A DNA stretch of 64,000 bases from Janthinobacterium sp. UMAB-56 (GCF_900095265.1 NZ_LT607653.1:248001-312000), one strand, 5' to 3'. Positions 29,941 to 39,212 are shown, counted from the stretch's first letter. Program-made: numbers and translations. The notes: generated from the sequence alone by a model not told the origin.

Positions 29941-30081
29941 ATGCAGCAGCAGACGGACGTGGCGGTACTGGGCGGTGGCTGTTTCTGGCGCCACGCTGCC
30001 AGGTACGCGGAGGTGCGCGGCGTGATGCGCGTCGCATCGAGCTACACGCGCGCCGGCCTTGTCTCCTGCGCATACATGTAG
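29941..30081 (+). pseudogene. Remnant of methionine sulfoxide reductase A
   Basis: A 46-codon frame with a GGAGGG ribosome site 4 bases before the ATG. It encodes VAVLGGGCFWRHAARYAEVRGV then MRVASSYTRAG, clearly the MsrA N-terminus with the catalytic cysteine in GGCFW retained. The sequence then runs into the 3' end of the convergent cfa gene (40-base overlap) and stops; the remaining three quarters of MsrA are absent. The residue after GCFW, normally a small or hydrophobic stretch such as CLEA, is altered to RHAA. Read as a decayed gene fragment rather than a working protein. Confidence 0.7.
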
Positions 30082-31280
30082 TTGCGCGACCAGGGCAGGC
30101 TGGAGGAGCGTCGGCCTGCCTTGACGCACACGATCTGGTATAGGCTGATCAGGTCTTGCTCGAAGGCATAGGCGCAGCCGGCCAGGTAGACGTGCCAGAT
30201 GCGAAAGCGCCGTTCGCCCGCCAGCGGACGAATTTGTTCGGCATGGGCTTCGAAATTTTCCGTCCACAGGGCGCAGGTGCGCGCATAGTGGCGGCGCAGG
30301 TTTTCCACGTCCAGCACTTCCAGCCCCCCCTGCTGCATGGTCTTGAGCACATTGCCAATGTGCGCCAGTTCGCCATGGGGAAACACATATTTTTCGATGA
30401 ATTCGCCGCCGCCATACGGCGTTTCGCCATTCTCCGGGTCCGTGGAGGTAATGCCGTGGTTCATCGCCATGCCGTCCGGCGCCAGCAGCTTGTTGATGAT
30501 GCTGAAATAGTCGCGTAAATGCTTGAGGCCAACGTGCTCGAACATGCCCACGCTGGTAATGCGGTCGAACTGACCGGCCACGTCGCGGTAGTCTTGCAGG
30601 CGAATCTCGATCAGGTGGGCGAGGCCGGCCGCCGCCACGCGCTCGCGCGCCAGCGCATACTGGTTTTCTGACAGCGTCACGCCCACGCAGCGGGCACCAT
30701 ATTGCTGTGCGGCGCGGATGACCAGCGCGCCCCAGCCGCAGCCGATGTCGAGCAAGGTCTGGCCCGGCTGCAGCTGGATTTTCTTCAGGATATGGTCGAT
30801 CTTCTTGACTTGCGCCTGCTCCAGCGTTTCATCGCCGTGTTCAAAATAGGCGCAGGAATACACCAGCGCGGGGTCGAGAAACTGTTCATAAAACGCGTTC
30901 GACACATCGTAATGGTAGCGGATGGCCTCGGCATCCTTGCTCTTGTCGTGCGTAAAGCTGCGCACGATGCGGGCCAGCTTGCCTTCCGGTTTTAAGGTGT
31001 TGCGCGCCAGCGCATTGCAGACGGAAATCATGTCCTGGGCTGTGCCCCTGACTTCGATATTGCCTTCCACATAAGCCGAGCCCAGGTTGGCCAGCGAAGG
31101 ATTGAGCAGATAGCGGGCCGAGGCGATGGTCGGCAGGCGGATGGTGACGCGTGGCGCTTCGCTGGACAGGTCGACATGCTGGCCGTTCCACAGTTCTATG
31201 CGTAGCGGCAAGGCGGTCTTGCTGCGGATGCTGGCGATCCAGGACGTGAGTTGGTTTTGTACGAACAAAATGGCCTCCAA
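30042..31280 (-). CDS. cfa: Cyclopropane-fatty-acyl-phospholipid synthase
   Basis: SAM-dependent enzyme that adds a methylene across phospholipid acyl double bonds, about 412 residues. Seen: YHYDVSNAFYEQFLDPALVYSCAYF, the SAM motif LLDIGCGWGALVIRAA, SVGMFEHVGLKHLRDYF, and YVFPHGELAHIG. The 5' end is odd: the only convincing in-frame start is a TTG at 31280, while an ATG at 31344 with a ribosome-like site is out of frame because of a duplicated tetranucleotide (see findings). The core enzyme is intact. Confidence 0.93.
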   Translation of the reverse strand: MEAILFVQNQLTSWIASIRSKTALPLRIELWNGQHVDLSSEAPRVTIRLPTIASARYLLNPSLANLGSAYVEGNIEVRGTAQDMISVCNALARNTLKPEGKLARIVRSFTHDKSKDAEAIRYHYDVSNAFYEQFLDPALVYSCAYFEHGDETLEQAQVKKIDHILKKIQLQPGQTLLDIGCGWGALVIRAAQQYGARCVGVTLSENQYALARERVAAAGLAHLIEIRLQDYRDVAGQFDRITSVGMFEHVGLKHLRDYFSIINKLLAPDGMAMNHGITSTDPENGETPYGGGEFIEKYVFPHGELAHIGNVLKTMQQGGLEVLDVENLRRHYARTCALWTENFEAHAEQIRPLAGERRFRIWHVYLAGCAYAFEQDLISLYQIVCVKAGRRSSSLPWSRNYMYAQETRPARV

Positions 31281-31395
31281 TGAAGCGGCCCCTGCTGGGG
31301 CCGCAAATTGAGAAACAATGTTAGTTAGTAACTTCTGAACTCATAGCCTACTCTTATATTGACCAGCTTGCTTTACACGCGTGTTGACGTTGCGC

Positions 31396-32601
31396 TTAAG
31401 GTTGCAAGCGCTGCATGTTCCATTGCCCGTCAGCATCACGCGTAAACACGATGCGGTCGTGGAAGCGCGAACGGCGCCCCTGCCAGAATTCGATGCGTTC
31501 CGGCTGCAAACGGTAGCCGCCCCAGTGTGCCGGGCGGGGCGGCGGGGCGTCGCCGATGGCGGCGGAAACGGCCGCGTAATTGTTTTCCAGCGCGGCACGG
31601 TCGGCGATGGGGGCGCTTTGCTGCGAAGCAATCGCCGACAAGCGGCTTTGCAGTGGCCGCACATTGAAATACTCGTCGCTTTCGGCCGCCGTGGTTTTCA
31701 CCACCGTGCCTTCGATGCGCACTTGCCGCTCCAGCTCACCCCAGAAGAACAGCAGGGCGGCATGCGGATTGTGCTCGAGCTGCTGGCCCTTGTCGCTCTG
31801 ATAATTCGTGTACCAGGTAAAGCCGCGCTCGTCGAACTGCTTGATCAGCACGATGCGCGAGCTGGGTTTGCCGTCGTGACTGACGGTCGCCAGGCTCATG
31901 GCGTTCGGCTCCATCACCTGGGCCTTGACGGCCTCGGCAAACCATTTCTGGAACTGAGCGATGGGATCGGCAAGCACATCCGTCTCGCTCAGGCTCGATT
32001 GCACGTAATCGGTGCGCATGGCCGCCAGCACGGCGGCCGCGTCCGGCTGGGCGGCGGCGGGCGCCTCCGGCGCGATGCCGCGGCGGCGCTGCATGGCCGT
32101 GCCCAACTGTTCCATCTGCTGCGCGCTGAACAGGCGCTTGGCCATGGGCGCCAGCTGGCCCTCTTCCTTGTTCATGTGGGCCTGGTAGGCGGCAACATAG
32201 TCGCGCACGCCATGGGCCGACAATTGCGTGCCCGTGCCGGCCGCGATGGCGTCCAGTTCCGGGCGCAGGGTCAGCCAGGCCTGGTCCATGCGCTGGTGGT
32301 CGGCGAGGATCTCCGGCACCAGGGTCACCAGCACGGCCGCATCGGCGCCCGTGGCCGTCGCTTGCAGCATGGGCATCAAGTCCTGCTCTTCATCGTCATG
32401 GTGCAGATGGGCGGCTTTATTGAAATATTGCAACACCGCCCTGGCCGCCTGCTGCGCGTCCGCCGTGTTGCCGTGTTGCACCAGGTGGGCCAGCAGGTTT
32501 TGCAGGGTCGTCAGTTGCTTGCGGATCTTGTCGTGGCAATGTTTGAGCACGGCGATGGGCTGGTCAAAGCCGGGAACGGAGTCGAACAGGGGAGAGGTCA
32601 T
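31396..32601 (-). CDS. pdxH: Hemerythrin domain fused to pyridoxamine 5'-phosphate oxidase
   Basis: A single 401-residue frame joins two domains. Residues 1-175 form a hemerythrin HHE four-helix bundle with metal-ligand candidates in LKHCHDKI (21-23), [11 protein letters not shown] (65-72), ADHQRMD (102) and QAHMNKEE (142-146). [14 protein letters not shown] linker follows. Residues 195-401 are a full-length Pdx[41 protein letters not shown], and [13 protein letters not shown] near the end. PdxH oxidises pyridoxine or pyridoxamine phosphate to PLP using FMN and oxygen. An internal ATG (32019) could give separate PdxH, but no ribosome site precedes it. Confidence 0.9.
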   Translation of the reverse strand: MTSPLFDSVPGFDQPIAVLKHCHDKIRKQLTTLQNLLAHLVQHGNTADAQQAARAVLQYFNKAAHLHHDDEEQDLMPMLQATATGADAAVLVTLVPEILADHQRMDQAWLTLRPELDAIAAGTGTQLSAHGVRDYVAAYQAHMNKEEGQLAPMAKRLFSAQQMEQLGTAMQRRRGIAPEAPAAAQPDAAAVLAAMRTDYVQSSLSETDVLADPIAQFQKWFAEAVKAQVMEPNAMSLATVSHDGKPSSRIVLIKQFDERGFTWYTNYQSDKGQQLEHNPHAALLFFWGELERQVRIEGTVVKTTAAESDEYFNVRPLQSRLSAIASQQSAPIADRAALENNYAAVSAAIGDAPPPRPAHWGGYRLQPERIEFWQGRRSRFHDRIVFTRDADGQWNMQRLQP

Positions 32602-32713
32602 GGCGAGTTCTCGTGGTGGGCGGTGTGGGGGCGCGGCGACGGTTTGGCTTGTCGCTGTGTCAATTCGGCTATTTTAGAATATCTGCCAGCGCAGTGTCCG
32701 TTAAAATGGCGCC

Positions 32714-33556
32714 ATGCATACCTCCACCAATGAACTAATTTCCATGGACTTGACCGAGATCGATTTTGAGCGGCGTTTCGGCGGCATTGCCCGCCTGTAC
32801 GGCGCCCCCGCGCTGGCGCGCTTCCGCGCCGCGCACGTGTGTGTGATCGGCGTGGGCGGAGTCGGTTCCTGGATCGTCGAAGCGCTGGCGCGCAGCGCCA
32901 TCGGCCGCCTGACCTTGATCGACCTCGACAATGTTGCCGAATCGAACATCAATCGCCAGATCCAGGCCATGAGCGACACCATCGGCAAGGCCAAGATCAC
33001 GGCCCTGGCCGAACGCATTGAACTGATCAACCCGTTTTGCCAGGTCACGCAGATCGAAGATTTCATTAGTCCTGAGAATCTGGAACAGTTGCTGGGCGGG
33101 CGCGATTTTGATTACCTGGTCGACGCCATCGACAATGCCAAGGCCAAGGCGGCCGTGATCGCGTATTGCCGCGCGCGCAATGTCCCCATGCTGACCATCG
33201 GCAGCGCGGGCGGGCAAACGGACCCGACCCTGATCGCCGTGCGCGACCTGTCGAAAACGGAGCAGGAACCGCTGCTCAAGCGCGTACGCAAGCTGCTGCG
33301 CACCGAATATGGTTTTCCCCGTGGCGTGAAAAACAAATTCAATGTCGACGCGGTGTTTTCCATGGAACCCTTGAGCACGCCTGAAAGCGCGGAAGCGTGC
33401 GCCATCGATGGCACGCCCGCCGGCGTCACGGGCTTGAATTGCGCCGGCTTCGGTTCCAGCGTGGTGGTGACGGCCAGCTTCGGCATGGTGGCGGCCGCGC
33501 ATGCGCTGAAAAGCTTGCGCCAGGACAAATTGGCCGCTGTGGCGGACGCCGCCTAA
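32714..33556 (+). CDS. tcdA: tRNA threonylcarbamoyladenosine dehydratase
   Basis: E1-like enzyme that cyclises t6A to ct6A in tRNAs reading ANN codons, 280 residues. The nucleotide motif is CVIGVGGVGSWIVEALARSAIG with the LIDLDNVAESNINRQ block. DYLVDAIDNAKAKAAVI follows. C-terminal VVVTASFGMVAAAHAL is typical of TcdA/CsdL. An internal ATG at 32744 is an alternative start. It ends with a 4-base convergent overlap with thpR. Confidence 0.94.
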   Translation: MHTSTNELISMDLTEIDFERRFGGIARLYGAPALARFRAAHVCVIGVGGVGSWIVEALARSAIGRLTLIDLDNVAESNINRQIQAMSDTIGKAKITALAERIELINPFCQVTQIEDFISPENLEQLLGGRDFDYLVDAIDNAKAKAAVIAYCRARNVPMLTIGSAGGQTDPTLIAVRDLSKTEQEPLLKRVRKLLRTEYGFPRGVKNKFNVDAVFSMEPLSTPESAEACAIDGTPAGVTGLNCAGFGSSVVVTASFGMVAAAHALKSLRQDKLAAVADAA

Positions 33557-34068
33557 GTCAGTTTTCGGCTGGCCAGGATGCGGTAGTCGCCGCTGCGCTT
33601 GATCGATTCCACCAGCACCAGTTCGTCCGCCTGCCAGGCGACGGGCGCGAAGTCCTGCTTTGCTGGCGGCGCCTGGCGCGCCAGGGTCACGTGCGGCGTA
33701 AAGCGGTCGTGTTCGAAGCGGGGCGCCAGCCCCTGTTGCGCCAGGCCGTGCATGCAGGCCGCGCGCAAGTCCAGCAAGGCGGGCGAGGGCTGCGCCAGTG
33801 CGGCCCAGGCGAGCGCCAGCTTGGGAAAGTGGCTGGCGTGATCGAACACCAGTGGCATGGCGCGCGCCGGCAGTTGCGCCAGGATGTCGAGCAGGGCCGG
33901 CAGCTCGCTGGCAGGGCGCTGGCCCAGGAAGGCCAGGGTCAGGTGCAGTTTGTCCGCGCGCACGGGCTTGCCTTGCAAGCGCGCCTGCCAGGCGGCCAGG
34001 GCCGCGCGCGTGGCCGCGTCGGGCCACAGGGCGTAAAACAGGCGGGGGCAAGGTGCATCGGGCGACAA
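33553..34068 (-). CDS. thpR: RNA 2',3'-cyclic phosphodiesterase
   Basis: 2H phosphoesterase of about 171 residues. The two catalytic motifs are HLTL (in ADKLHLTLAFLGQ) and HVTL (in FTPHVTLARQ). It hydrolyses RNA 2',3'-cyclic phosphates to 2'-phosphates. I place the start at the TTG at 34068 because AGGAAA lies 5 bases upstream and the conserved RLFYALWPD follows at once. An ATG at 34149 would add 27 unrelated residues and run into the FKBP promoter. Confidence 0.88.
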   Translation of the reverse strand: MSPDAPCPRLFYALWPDAATRAALAAWQARLQGKPVRADKLHLTLAFLGQRPASELPALLDILAQLPARAMPLVFDHASHFPKLALAWAALAQPSPALLDLRAACMHGLAQQGLAPRFEHDRFTPHVTLARQAPPAKQDFAPVAWQADELVLVESIKRSGDYRILASRKLT

Positions 34069-34163
34069 GTTTTTCCTATCGTTGCGGCGGTTTGCTATTA
34101 TTGGCCTTCCCTGCCGGTTGGCTGGCGCAGGGATCTCACCGAAACTCACTGAAAGAATACATC

Positions 34164-34628
34164 ATGACGCGTAGCTCCGTTTTGTTTGCCCTGATCTGCT
34201 CCGTCGCCGCGTCGCTGGCGCAGGCACAGGCGCCAGCGCCCGTTCCCGCCTCCGCCGTCTCGCTGAGCCCCGGTCCTGTCGCCGATAAATTGATCCTGAT
34301 CGACAACAAGGTCGGCACGGGCAAGGAAGCGTCCGTCGGCAGCAACGTCACCGTGCACTACACGGGCTGGCTGTATCGCCCCCTGGCGAAAGATTCGCGC
34401 GGCAAGAAGTTCGACAGCTCCGTGGGCCGTGGCCCGTTTGACTTCCCGCTCGGCAAGGGTATGGTCATCAAGGGTTGGGACCAGGGCGTGGCCGGCATGA
34501 AAGTGGGCGGCAAGCGCACCCTGATCATTCCAGGCGAACTGGCCTACGGCCCGCGCGGCGCCGGCAATGGCGACATTCCACCGAACTCGGCACTGATCTT
34601 CGACGTGGAATTACTGGACGTTAAGTAA
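34164..34628 (+). CDS. Periplasmic FKBP-type peptidyl-prolyl isomerase
   Basis: Protein of 154 residues with signal peptide MTRSSVLFALICSVAASLAQA. The single FKBP domain has GSNVTVHYTGWL, GKKFDSSVGRGPFDFPLGKGMVIKGWDQGVAGMKVGGKR, LIIPGELAYGPRGAG and IPPNSALIFDVELLDV, all canonical. Accelerates proline isomerisation during protein folding. The frame extends far upstream but only as a shadow of thpR. Confidence 0.93.
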   Translation: MTRSSVLFALICSVAASLAQAQAPAPVPASAVSLSPGPVADKLILIDNKVGTGKEASVGSNVTVHYTGWLYRPLAKDSRGKKFDSSVGRGPFDFPLGKGMVIKGWDQGVAGMKVGGKRTLIIPGELAYGPRGAGNGDIPPNSALIFDVELLDVK

Positions 34629-34639
34629 TTGTTCAGTTT

Positions 34640-34664
34640 CGGCAGCGCACCACGTGCGCTGCCG
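34640..34664. terminator. Strong hairpin between FKBP gene and cysK
   Basis: CGGCAGCGCAC-cac-GTGCGCTGCCG is an 11-bp perfect stem with a 3-base loop. No T-run follows, so termination is uncertain; it may protect the FKBP mRNA end. Confidence 0.55.
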
Positions 34665-34712
34665 TGAAAAAGCGGTAGACTGGGATTTTCTGATATAGCT
34701 GTGGAGACTCCC

Positions 34713-35645
34713 ATGAACATCGCCAACGACGTCACCGAACTGATCGGCAACACGCCCCTGGTGCGCATCAACCGCATCGCTGCCGACTGCAATGCCACCA
34801 TCCTGGCCAAACTCGAATTCTATAATCCCGCGCATAGCGTCAAGGACCGCATCGGCCTGTCCATGATCGTCGCCGCCGAAGCCGCAGGCAAGATCCATCC
34901 CGATACCGTCATCGTCGAACCCACCAGCGGCAATACGGGCATCGCGCTGGCCATGGTGTGCGCCGCGCGCGGCTACCGCTGCACCCTGGTCATGCCCGAC
35001 ACCATGAGCCGCGAGCGGCGCATCCTGCTGCGCGCCTACGGCGCCGAGCTGGTGCTCACGCCCGGCAGCGAAGGCATGCTCGGTGCCATCCGCAAGGCCG
35101 AGGAGCTGGTGGCGGCCGACCCGCGCTACCTGATGCTGCAGCAATTCAACAATCCCGCCAATCCCGCCATCCATCGCGCCACGACGGCCGAGGAAATCTG
35201 GCGCGATACGGATGGACAGGTCGACATCGTCGTCGCCGGCGTGGGCACGGGCGGCACGATTACCGGTATCGGCGAAGTGCTGAAGGAACGCAAGCCTGGC
35301 CTGCAAGTGATTGCCGTGGAACCGGAAGCGTCGCCGATGCTGTCGAAAGGCACCAAGGGGCCGCACCCGATCCAGGGCATCGGCGCCGGTTTCGTGCCGC
35401 AGATCCTCAACACGGCCATCTACGACGAAATCATCTGCGTGAAGAATGACGACGCGTTTGCCACGGCGCGCCTGGCCGCCAGCGACGAAGGCCTGTTGGT
35501 CGGCATCTCGTCGGGTGCCGCCCTGTGGGCCGCGCTGCAAGTGGCGCGCCGCCCGGAAAACGCGGGCAAGACCATCGTCACCATCATCCCGTCGTTTGGC
35601 GAACGCTACCTGAGCACGGCTTTGTACGCGGGCCTGGGCGACTGA
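34713..35645 (+). CDS. cysK: Cysteine synthase A (O-acetylserine sulfhydrylase)
   Basis: PLP enzyme making cysteine from O-acetylserine and sulfide, 310 residues. Seen: [15 protein letters not shown], the PLP lysine in [12 protein letters not shown], the substrate loop [11 protein letters not shown], the phosphate-binding [13 protein letters not shown] and [25 protein letters not shown] leader gives a ribosome site for the ATG at 34713. Its TGA stop sits exactly at the left edge of a MITE-like element. Confidence 0.92.
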   Translation: MNIANDVTELIGNTPLVRINRIAADCNATILAKLEFYNPAHSVKDRIGLSMIVAAEAAGKIHPDTVIVEPTSGNTGIALAMVCAARGYRCTLVMPDTMSRERRILLRAYGAELVLTPGSEGMLGAIRKAEELVAADPRYLMLQQFNNPANPAIHRATTAEEIWRDTDGQVDIVVAGVGTGGTITGIGEVLKERKPGLQVIAVEPEASPMLSKGTKGPHPIQGIGAGFVPQILNTAIYDEIICVKNDDAFATARLAASDEGLLVGISSGAALWAALQVARRPENAGKTIVTIIPSFGERYLSTALYAGLGD

Positions 35646-35813
35646 GAGCCTATCCCAGTAGATACATCCCCTGCTGGCGCCCCTCAGAAGCGGGGACTGG
35701 CCGTCATGCATGACTTGCCTCGTCGTCGCGTGGCTCGCCACGCGTCCTCCTCATGCCTTGTCCGCGCTCCTGATGAACTGCCAGCAGAAGACGCTCCCTA
35801 CTGGGACAGGCTC
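35646..35813. mobile_element. MITE-like element (non-autonomous, 168 bp)
   Basis: Terminal inverted repeats GAGCCTATCCCAGTAG (35646-35661) and CTACTGGGACAGGCTC (35798-35813) match at 15 of 16 positions. They are flanked by a direct repeat TGA (35643-35645 and 35814-35816), consistent with a 3-bp TNA target duplication as made by some IS5-family elements. Interior subrepeats include CTGCTGGC/GCCAGCAG and the near-central hairpin CGCGTGGC-tc-GCCACGCG. No transposase is encoded. Only one copy is in the window, so mobility is inferred. Confidence 0.65.
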
Positions 35814-35942
35814 TGAGCGTCGACCCGTCCGGCGGGGCTGCGAAGGTGTCCCCGCTTGACCGGTGCAGCGCAAGGGTGGCGGATTAACTTGCCATGACGA
35901 AATATGCGCCAGGCAGGCACGGCAGGCGCAGTACAATATCGG

Positions 35943-35966
35943 ACGGGCCGCAATGGTTCGGCCCGT
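35943..35966. promoter_or_regulatory. Leader hairpin of the DUF2809 gene
   Basis: ACGGGCCG-caatggtt-CGGCCCGT is an 8-bp perfect stem, extended by ACAAT/ATTGT with a small bulge. It lies 22 bases before the ATG and has no T-run. Its role is unknown; apart from this and the MITE I see nothing else in 35646-35987. Confidence 0.4.
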
Positions 35967-35987
35967 ATTGTGCCTTTGAATGGAAAT

Positions 35988-36389
35988 ATGTTCCTGGTAA
36001 AACCTGAACGCCGCCGCCTGCTGCAGGTAGGCGCAACCGTGGCTGTCATCGCGCTGGGCCTGGCCTCGCGCGCCTATCCCCAATTTCTTCCCGCCGCGCT
36101 TGGCAAGTATCCGGGCGACGCCCTGTGGGCCATGATGATCGTCTTTGCGTTGGGCATCATCGCCACGCGCATGCGCACGTGGCAACTGGCCCTGTGGTCT
36201 TTGCTGTTTTGCTTTGCCGTGGAATTTGGCCAGTTGTACCAGGCGCCCTGGATCGTCGGACTGCGCGCGCACCCGCTGGGGCACCTGGTACTGGGTTCCA
36301 CCTTTGGCTGGGTCGACCTGATCGCCTATACGGCGGGCGTGGCGATCGCGGCGCTGGTCGATAAAGCGGCGCTGCTCAAGCGCCGCTAG
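35988..36389 (+). CDS. DUF2809 membrane protein
   Basis: About 133 residues with four hydrophobic helices (VGATVAVIALGLASRAYP, DALWAMMIVFALGIIAT, LWSLLFCFAVEFGQLYQAPW, VDLIAYTAGVAIAALVD). The EFGQLYQAPWIVGLRAHPLGHLVLG block marks the DUF2809 family (VanZ-like layout). Function unknown. Convergent with the M16 peptidase gene (3 bases apart). Confidence 0.78.
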   Translation: MFLVKPERRRLLQVGATVAVIALGLASRAYPQFLPAALGKYPGDALWAMMIVFALGIIATRMRTWQLALWSLLFCFAVEFGQLYQAPWIVGLRAHPLGHLVLGSTFGWVDLIAYTAGVAIAALVDKAALLKRR

Positions 36390-36392
36390 CCT

Positions 36393-39212
36393 CTACTTGA
36401 GCTTACCCTCGGCGTCGCGCAGTTCCACGGGCGCCAGTTTCAGCTTGAACAATTGCGGGGCGATCTTCGCCTTGTCGCCCACGCCGATGACGATCAGCTT
36501 TTCCGGCTGCAGGTATTTTTTCGCCACCTGCTGCACCTGCTTGTCCGTCACGCCGGCAAAGCGCTGTGGCAAGGTCGTGTAATAGTCGAGGCCAAGGCCG
36601 TAGATATACGCGTTCGCCATGCTGGCGCTGATGCTGGCATTCGTCTCGAACTGGCCCGGCAGCGACAGCACTTGCGAATTGCGCGCATTCGCCAATTCCT
36701 GGCCGCTCAGTGGCTGGGCGATCATGGCGCGGATTTCCCTGAAGGTTTCCGCTACGGCCGCACCCGTCACATCGGTGCGCACGCTGGCGGCAATCGAGAA
36801 GGGGCCAGGCTGATTGCGGTACTGGAACTGCGAGCGCACGCCATAGGTGTAGCCCTTCTCTTCGCGCAAATTGGTGTTCAGGCGGCTGGTAAACAAGCCG
36901 CCCAGCGCCGCGTTCATCACTTGCAGCGGCGCATAGTCGGGCGTTGTGCGCGGCACGGCGATGGTCGACAGGCGCACAGCCGTTTGCGGCGCGCCCGGTT
37001 TGTCGACCAGGATCAGCCTGGCTTTCGTCGTGACCGGCGCCGCTGTCACGGACGGCGCCACCGCGCCGGCCTTCCAGCTGCCGAACTTCGCTTCGGCCAG
37101 CGCCTTCAATTCCGTCTCGCCGATATCGCCCGAAACGATCAGCGCCGCATTGTTTGGCAGGTAATGCTGCTGCCAGAACGCCTGCAGGTCGGCGCGGCTG
37201 GCCGCTTTCAACGCCGCTTCCGTGCCCAGCTGGATGGTGCCATACGGATGCTGCGGGCCATACAGGGCCGCCGCTTCCACCCGCGCGGCCACCGCGCCCG
37301 CGTTTTCGCGCTGCTGTGCCAGCTGTCCGATGCGGCTGGCACGCTGGCGCTCCACTTCGGAGGCGGGGAATTGCGGATGCAGCACCACGTCGGCCAGCAC
37401 GTCGAGCGCTTGCGGGAAGGTGGCCTTGAGCGACGTGAGCTGGACAAACGAGGCATCCGTGCCGGAGCCGGTGCTCAGCAGGGCGCCCAGTTGCGCCACG
37501 TCGTCGGCGATCTGTGGCGCCGTGCGCGTGGTGGTGCCTTCCTGCAGCAATTGCGCCGTAAAGCTCGACAAGCCCGGCTGCGCCGTCGGATTGGCGCCCG
37601 AACCGCTTTTGATGACCAGCTGGCTGGACACGAGTGGCACGGCCCCGTTGTAGTGGTGGATCACGGTCAAACCGTTCGCCAGGGTAAACGATTTTCCTTG
37701 CGGAAGGACGATCTGCGGTGCGGGTCCGGCCTTCGGCACGGCACTGCGCCACGGCTCGTCCGCATTGATGGCCGTGCCTGGCGCCGGCTTGACCTTGCCA
37801 GGTGCCGGCGTCGGCACTTCCGCGCCCAGGTCCGGCTTGCCCGGCACGCCGTAGACGACGACGCGCGCCTGGTTTTTCAGGTAGGTGTCCACGGCGCGCT
37901 GCACGCCGGCCGCCGTCACCTGGCGGTAGCGTTCGATATCCTTGGCCAGGTAGCCTGGGTCGCCCAGATACTGGTTGTATTCGTTGAGCAAGTTGGCTAC
38001 GCCGTGCCCGCCCATTTTTTCCACCTGGCTCAGCATGTTGGTCTCGATGCTGTTGCGCGCCCGTTCCAGTTCCTGCTCGGTAGGGCCGCTGGCGCGCAAT
38101 TGCTCCAGCTCCGCCTGCAAGGCTTGCTCGATTTCCTCCGGCTGGTGGCCCGGGCGAGCCGTCGCGTCGATGGTGAAGACGGAGGTGAGGGCGTTGGAAC
38201 CCTGGCTGGCGCCCACGTCCTGGGCGATCTGCTTGTCGTACACCAGGGACTTGTACAGGCGGCTGGACTTGCCGCCGGCCAGGATGTGCGCCGCCATCGA
38301 CAATTCAGCGTCATCCTTGGTGTAGGCGGACGGCGTCAGCCAGGCCATGAAGACGCGCGGCAGCTCGACCCGGTCTTGCACCACGATGCGGCGTTCCTGC
38401 GTGATGGGCGGCGTCACGACATCGGGTTTCGGCACGGCCGGACCGCTCTTGAAGCTGCCGAAGTATTTGTTGACCAGTGCCTTGGTCTTCGCCTTGTCGA
38501 TATCGCCGGCGATCACCAGGCTGGCGTTGTTGGGACCATAGTATTTGCTAAAAAATTCCTTGATGTCGGCCAGTTTCGCGTTCTGGATGTCCGCATGTGA
38601 ACCGATGACGCTGGCGTAATACGGGTGGCTCTTCGGAAATAGCTGGTGGTACAGGGCTTCCTGCACGATGCCGTATGGCGCGTTTTCCACGCTTTGGCGG
38701 CGTTCGTTGCGCACCACGTCCTGCTGGTTCGTCAGCGCCGTCTGGTCGAGTACGTCCAGCAGGTAGCCCATGCGGTCGGAATGGGTCCACAGGGCCAGTT
38801 CCAGCTGGTTCGACGGCACCGTGTCGAAATAGTTGGTGCGGTCGAAATCCGTGCTGCCGTTCGAATCGGTGGCGCCCGCCCCTTCCAGCAACTGGTCGGC
38901 CATGCCGCGCGGCACGTGCTTGGTGGCGGCAAACATCATGTGCTCGAACAGGTGGGCAAAGCCCGTCAGCCCCGGCGCTTCATTCGCGGGCCCCACGTGA
39001 TACCAGATATTGACGGCCGTGACGGGCAATTTATGGTCTTCCACGAGAATCACGTCGAGGCCGTTCGGCAAGGTGTATTTTTCGTAGGCGATATTGGGCA
39101 CCGCCGTGGCGCCCGTCGCGGCGGCAGCATCGGCGGCGTGGGCCAGACTCAAGGGGGCGCCGTACAGCGACAGCAGCAGGGCGGGAATGGCCAGCAGTTT
39201 GATTGGTTTCAT
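36393..39212 (-). CDS. M16-family zinc metallopeptidase, periplasmic, two-domain
   Basis: Single-chain insulysin-like protease of 939 residues. Signal peptide ends ...PLSLAHAADA. The inverted zinc motif HLFEH is at residues 87-91, with the distal glutamate in RRQSVENAPYGIVQEAL. A second M16-like half begins near FTLANGLTVIHHYNGAVPL and lacks the zinc motif, which is normal for the fused form. It contributes the clam-shell substrate chamber. Substrates are probably small periplasmic peptides. It lies 66 bases downstream of the TraM-like gene on the same strand and may be co-transcribed. Confidence 0.9.
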   Translation of the reverse strand: MKPIKLLAIPALLLSLYGAPLSLAHAADAAAATGATAVPNIAYEKYTLPNGLDVILVEDHKLPVTAVNIWYHVGPANEAPGLTGFAHLFEHMMFAATKHVPRGMADQLLEGAGATDSNGSTDFDRTNYFDTVPSNQLELALWTHSDRMGYLLDVLDQTALTNQQDVVRNERRQSVENAPYGIVQEALYHQLFPKSHPYYASVIGSHADIQNAKLADIKEFFSKYYGPNNASLVIAGDIDKAKTKALVNKYFGSFKSGPAVPKPDVVTPPITQERRIVVQDRVELPRVFMAWLTPSAYTKDDAELSMAAHILAGGKSSRLYKSLVYDKQIAQDVGASQGSNALTSVFTIDATARPGHQPEEIEQALQAELEQLRASGPTEQELERARNSIETNMLSQVEKMGGHGVANLLNEYNQYLGDPGYLAKDIERYRQVTAAGVQRAVDTYLKNQARVVVYGVPGKPDLGAEVPTPAPGKVKPAPGTAINADEPWRSAVPKAGPAPQIVLPQGKSFTLANGLTVIHHYNGAVPLVSSQLVIKSGSGANPTAQPGLSSFTAQLLQEGTTTRTAPQIADDVAQLGALLSTGSGTDASFVQLTSLKATFPQALDVLADVVLHPQFPASEVERQRASRIGQLAQQRENAGAVAARVEAAALYGPQHPYGTIQLGTEAALKAASRADLQAFWQQHYLPNNAALIVSGDIGETELKALAEAKFGSWKAGAVAPSVTAAPVTTKARLILVDKPGAPQTAVRLSTIAVPRTTPDYAPLQVMNAALGGLFTSRLNTNLREEKGYTYGVRSQFQYRNQPGPFSIAASVRTDVTGAAVAETFREIRAMIAQPLSGQELANARNSQVLSLPGQFETNASISASMANAYIYGLGLDYYTTLPQRFAGVTDKQVQQVAKKYLQPEKLIVIGVGDKAKIAPQLFKLKLAPVELRDAEGKLK

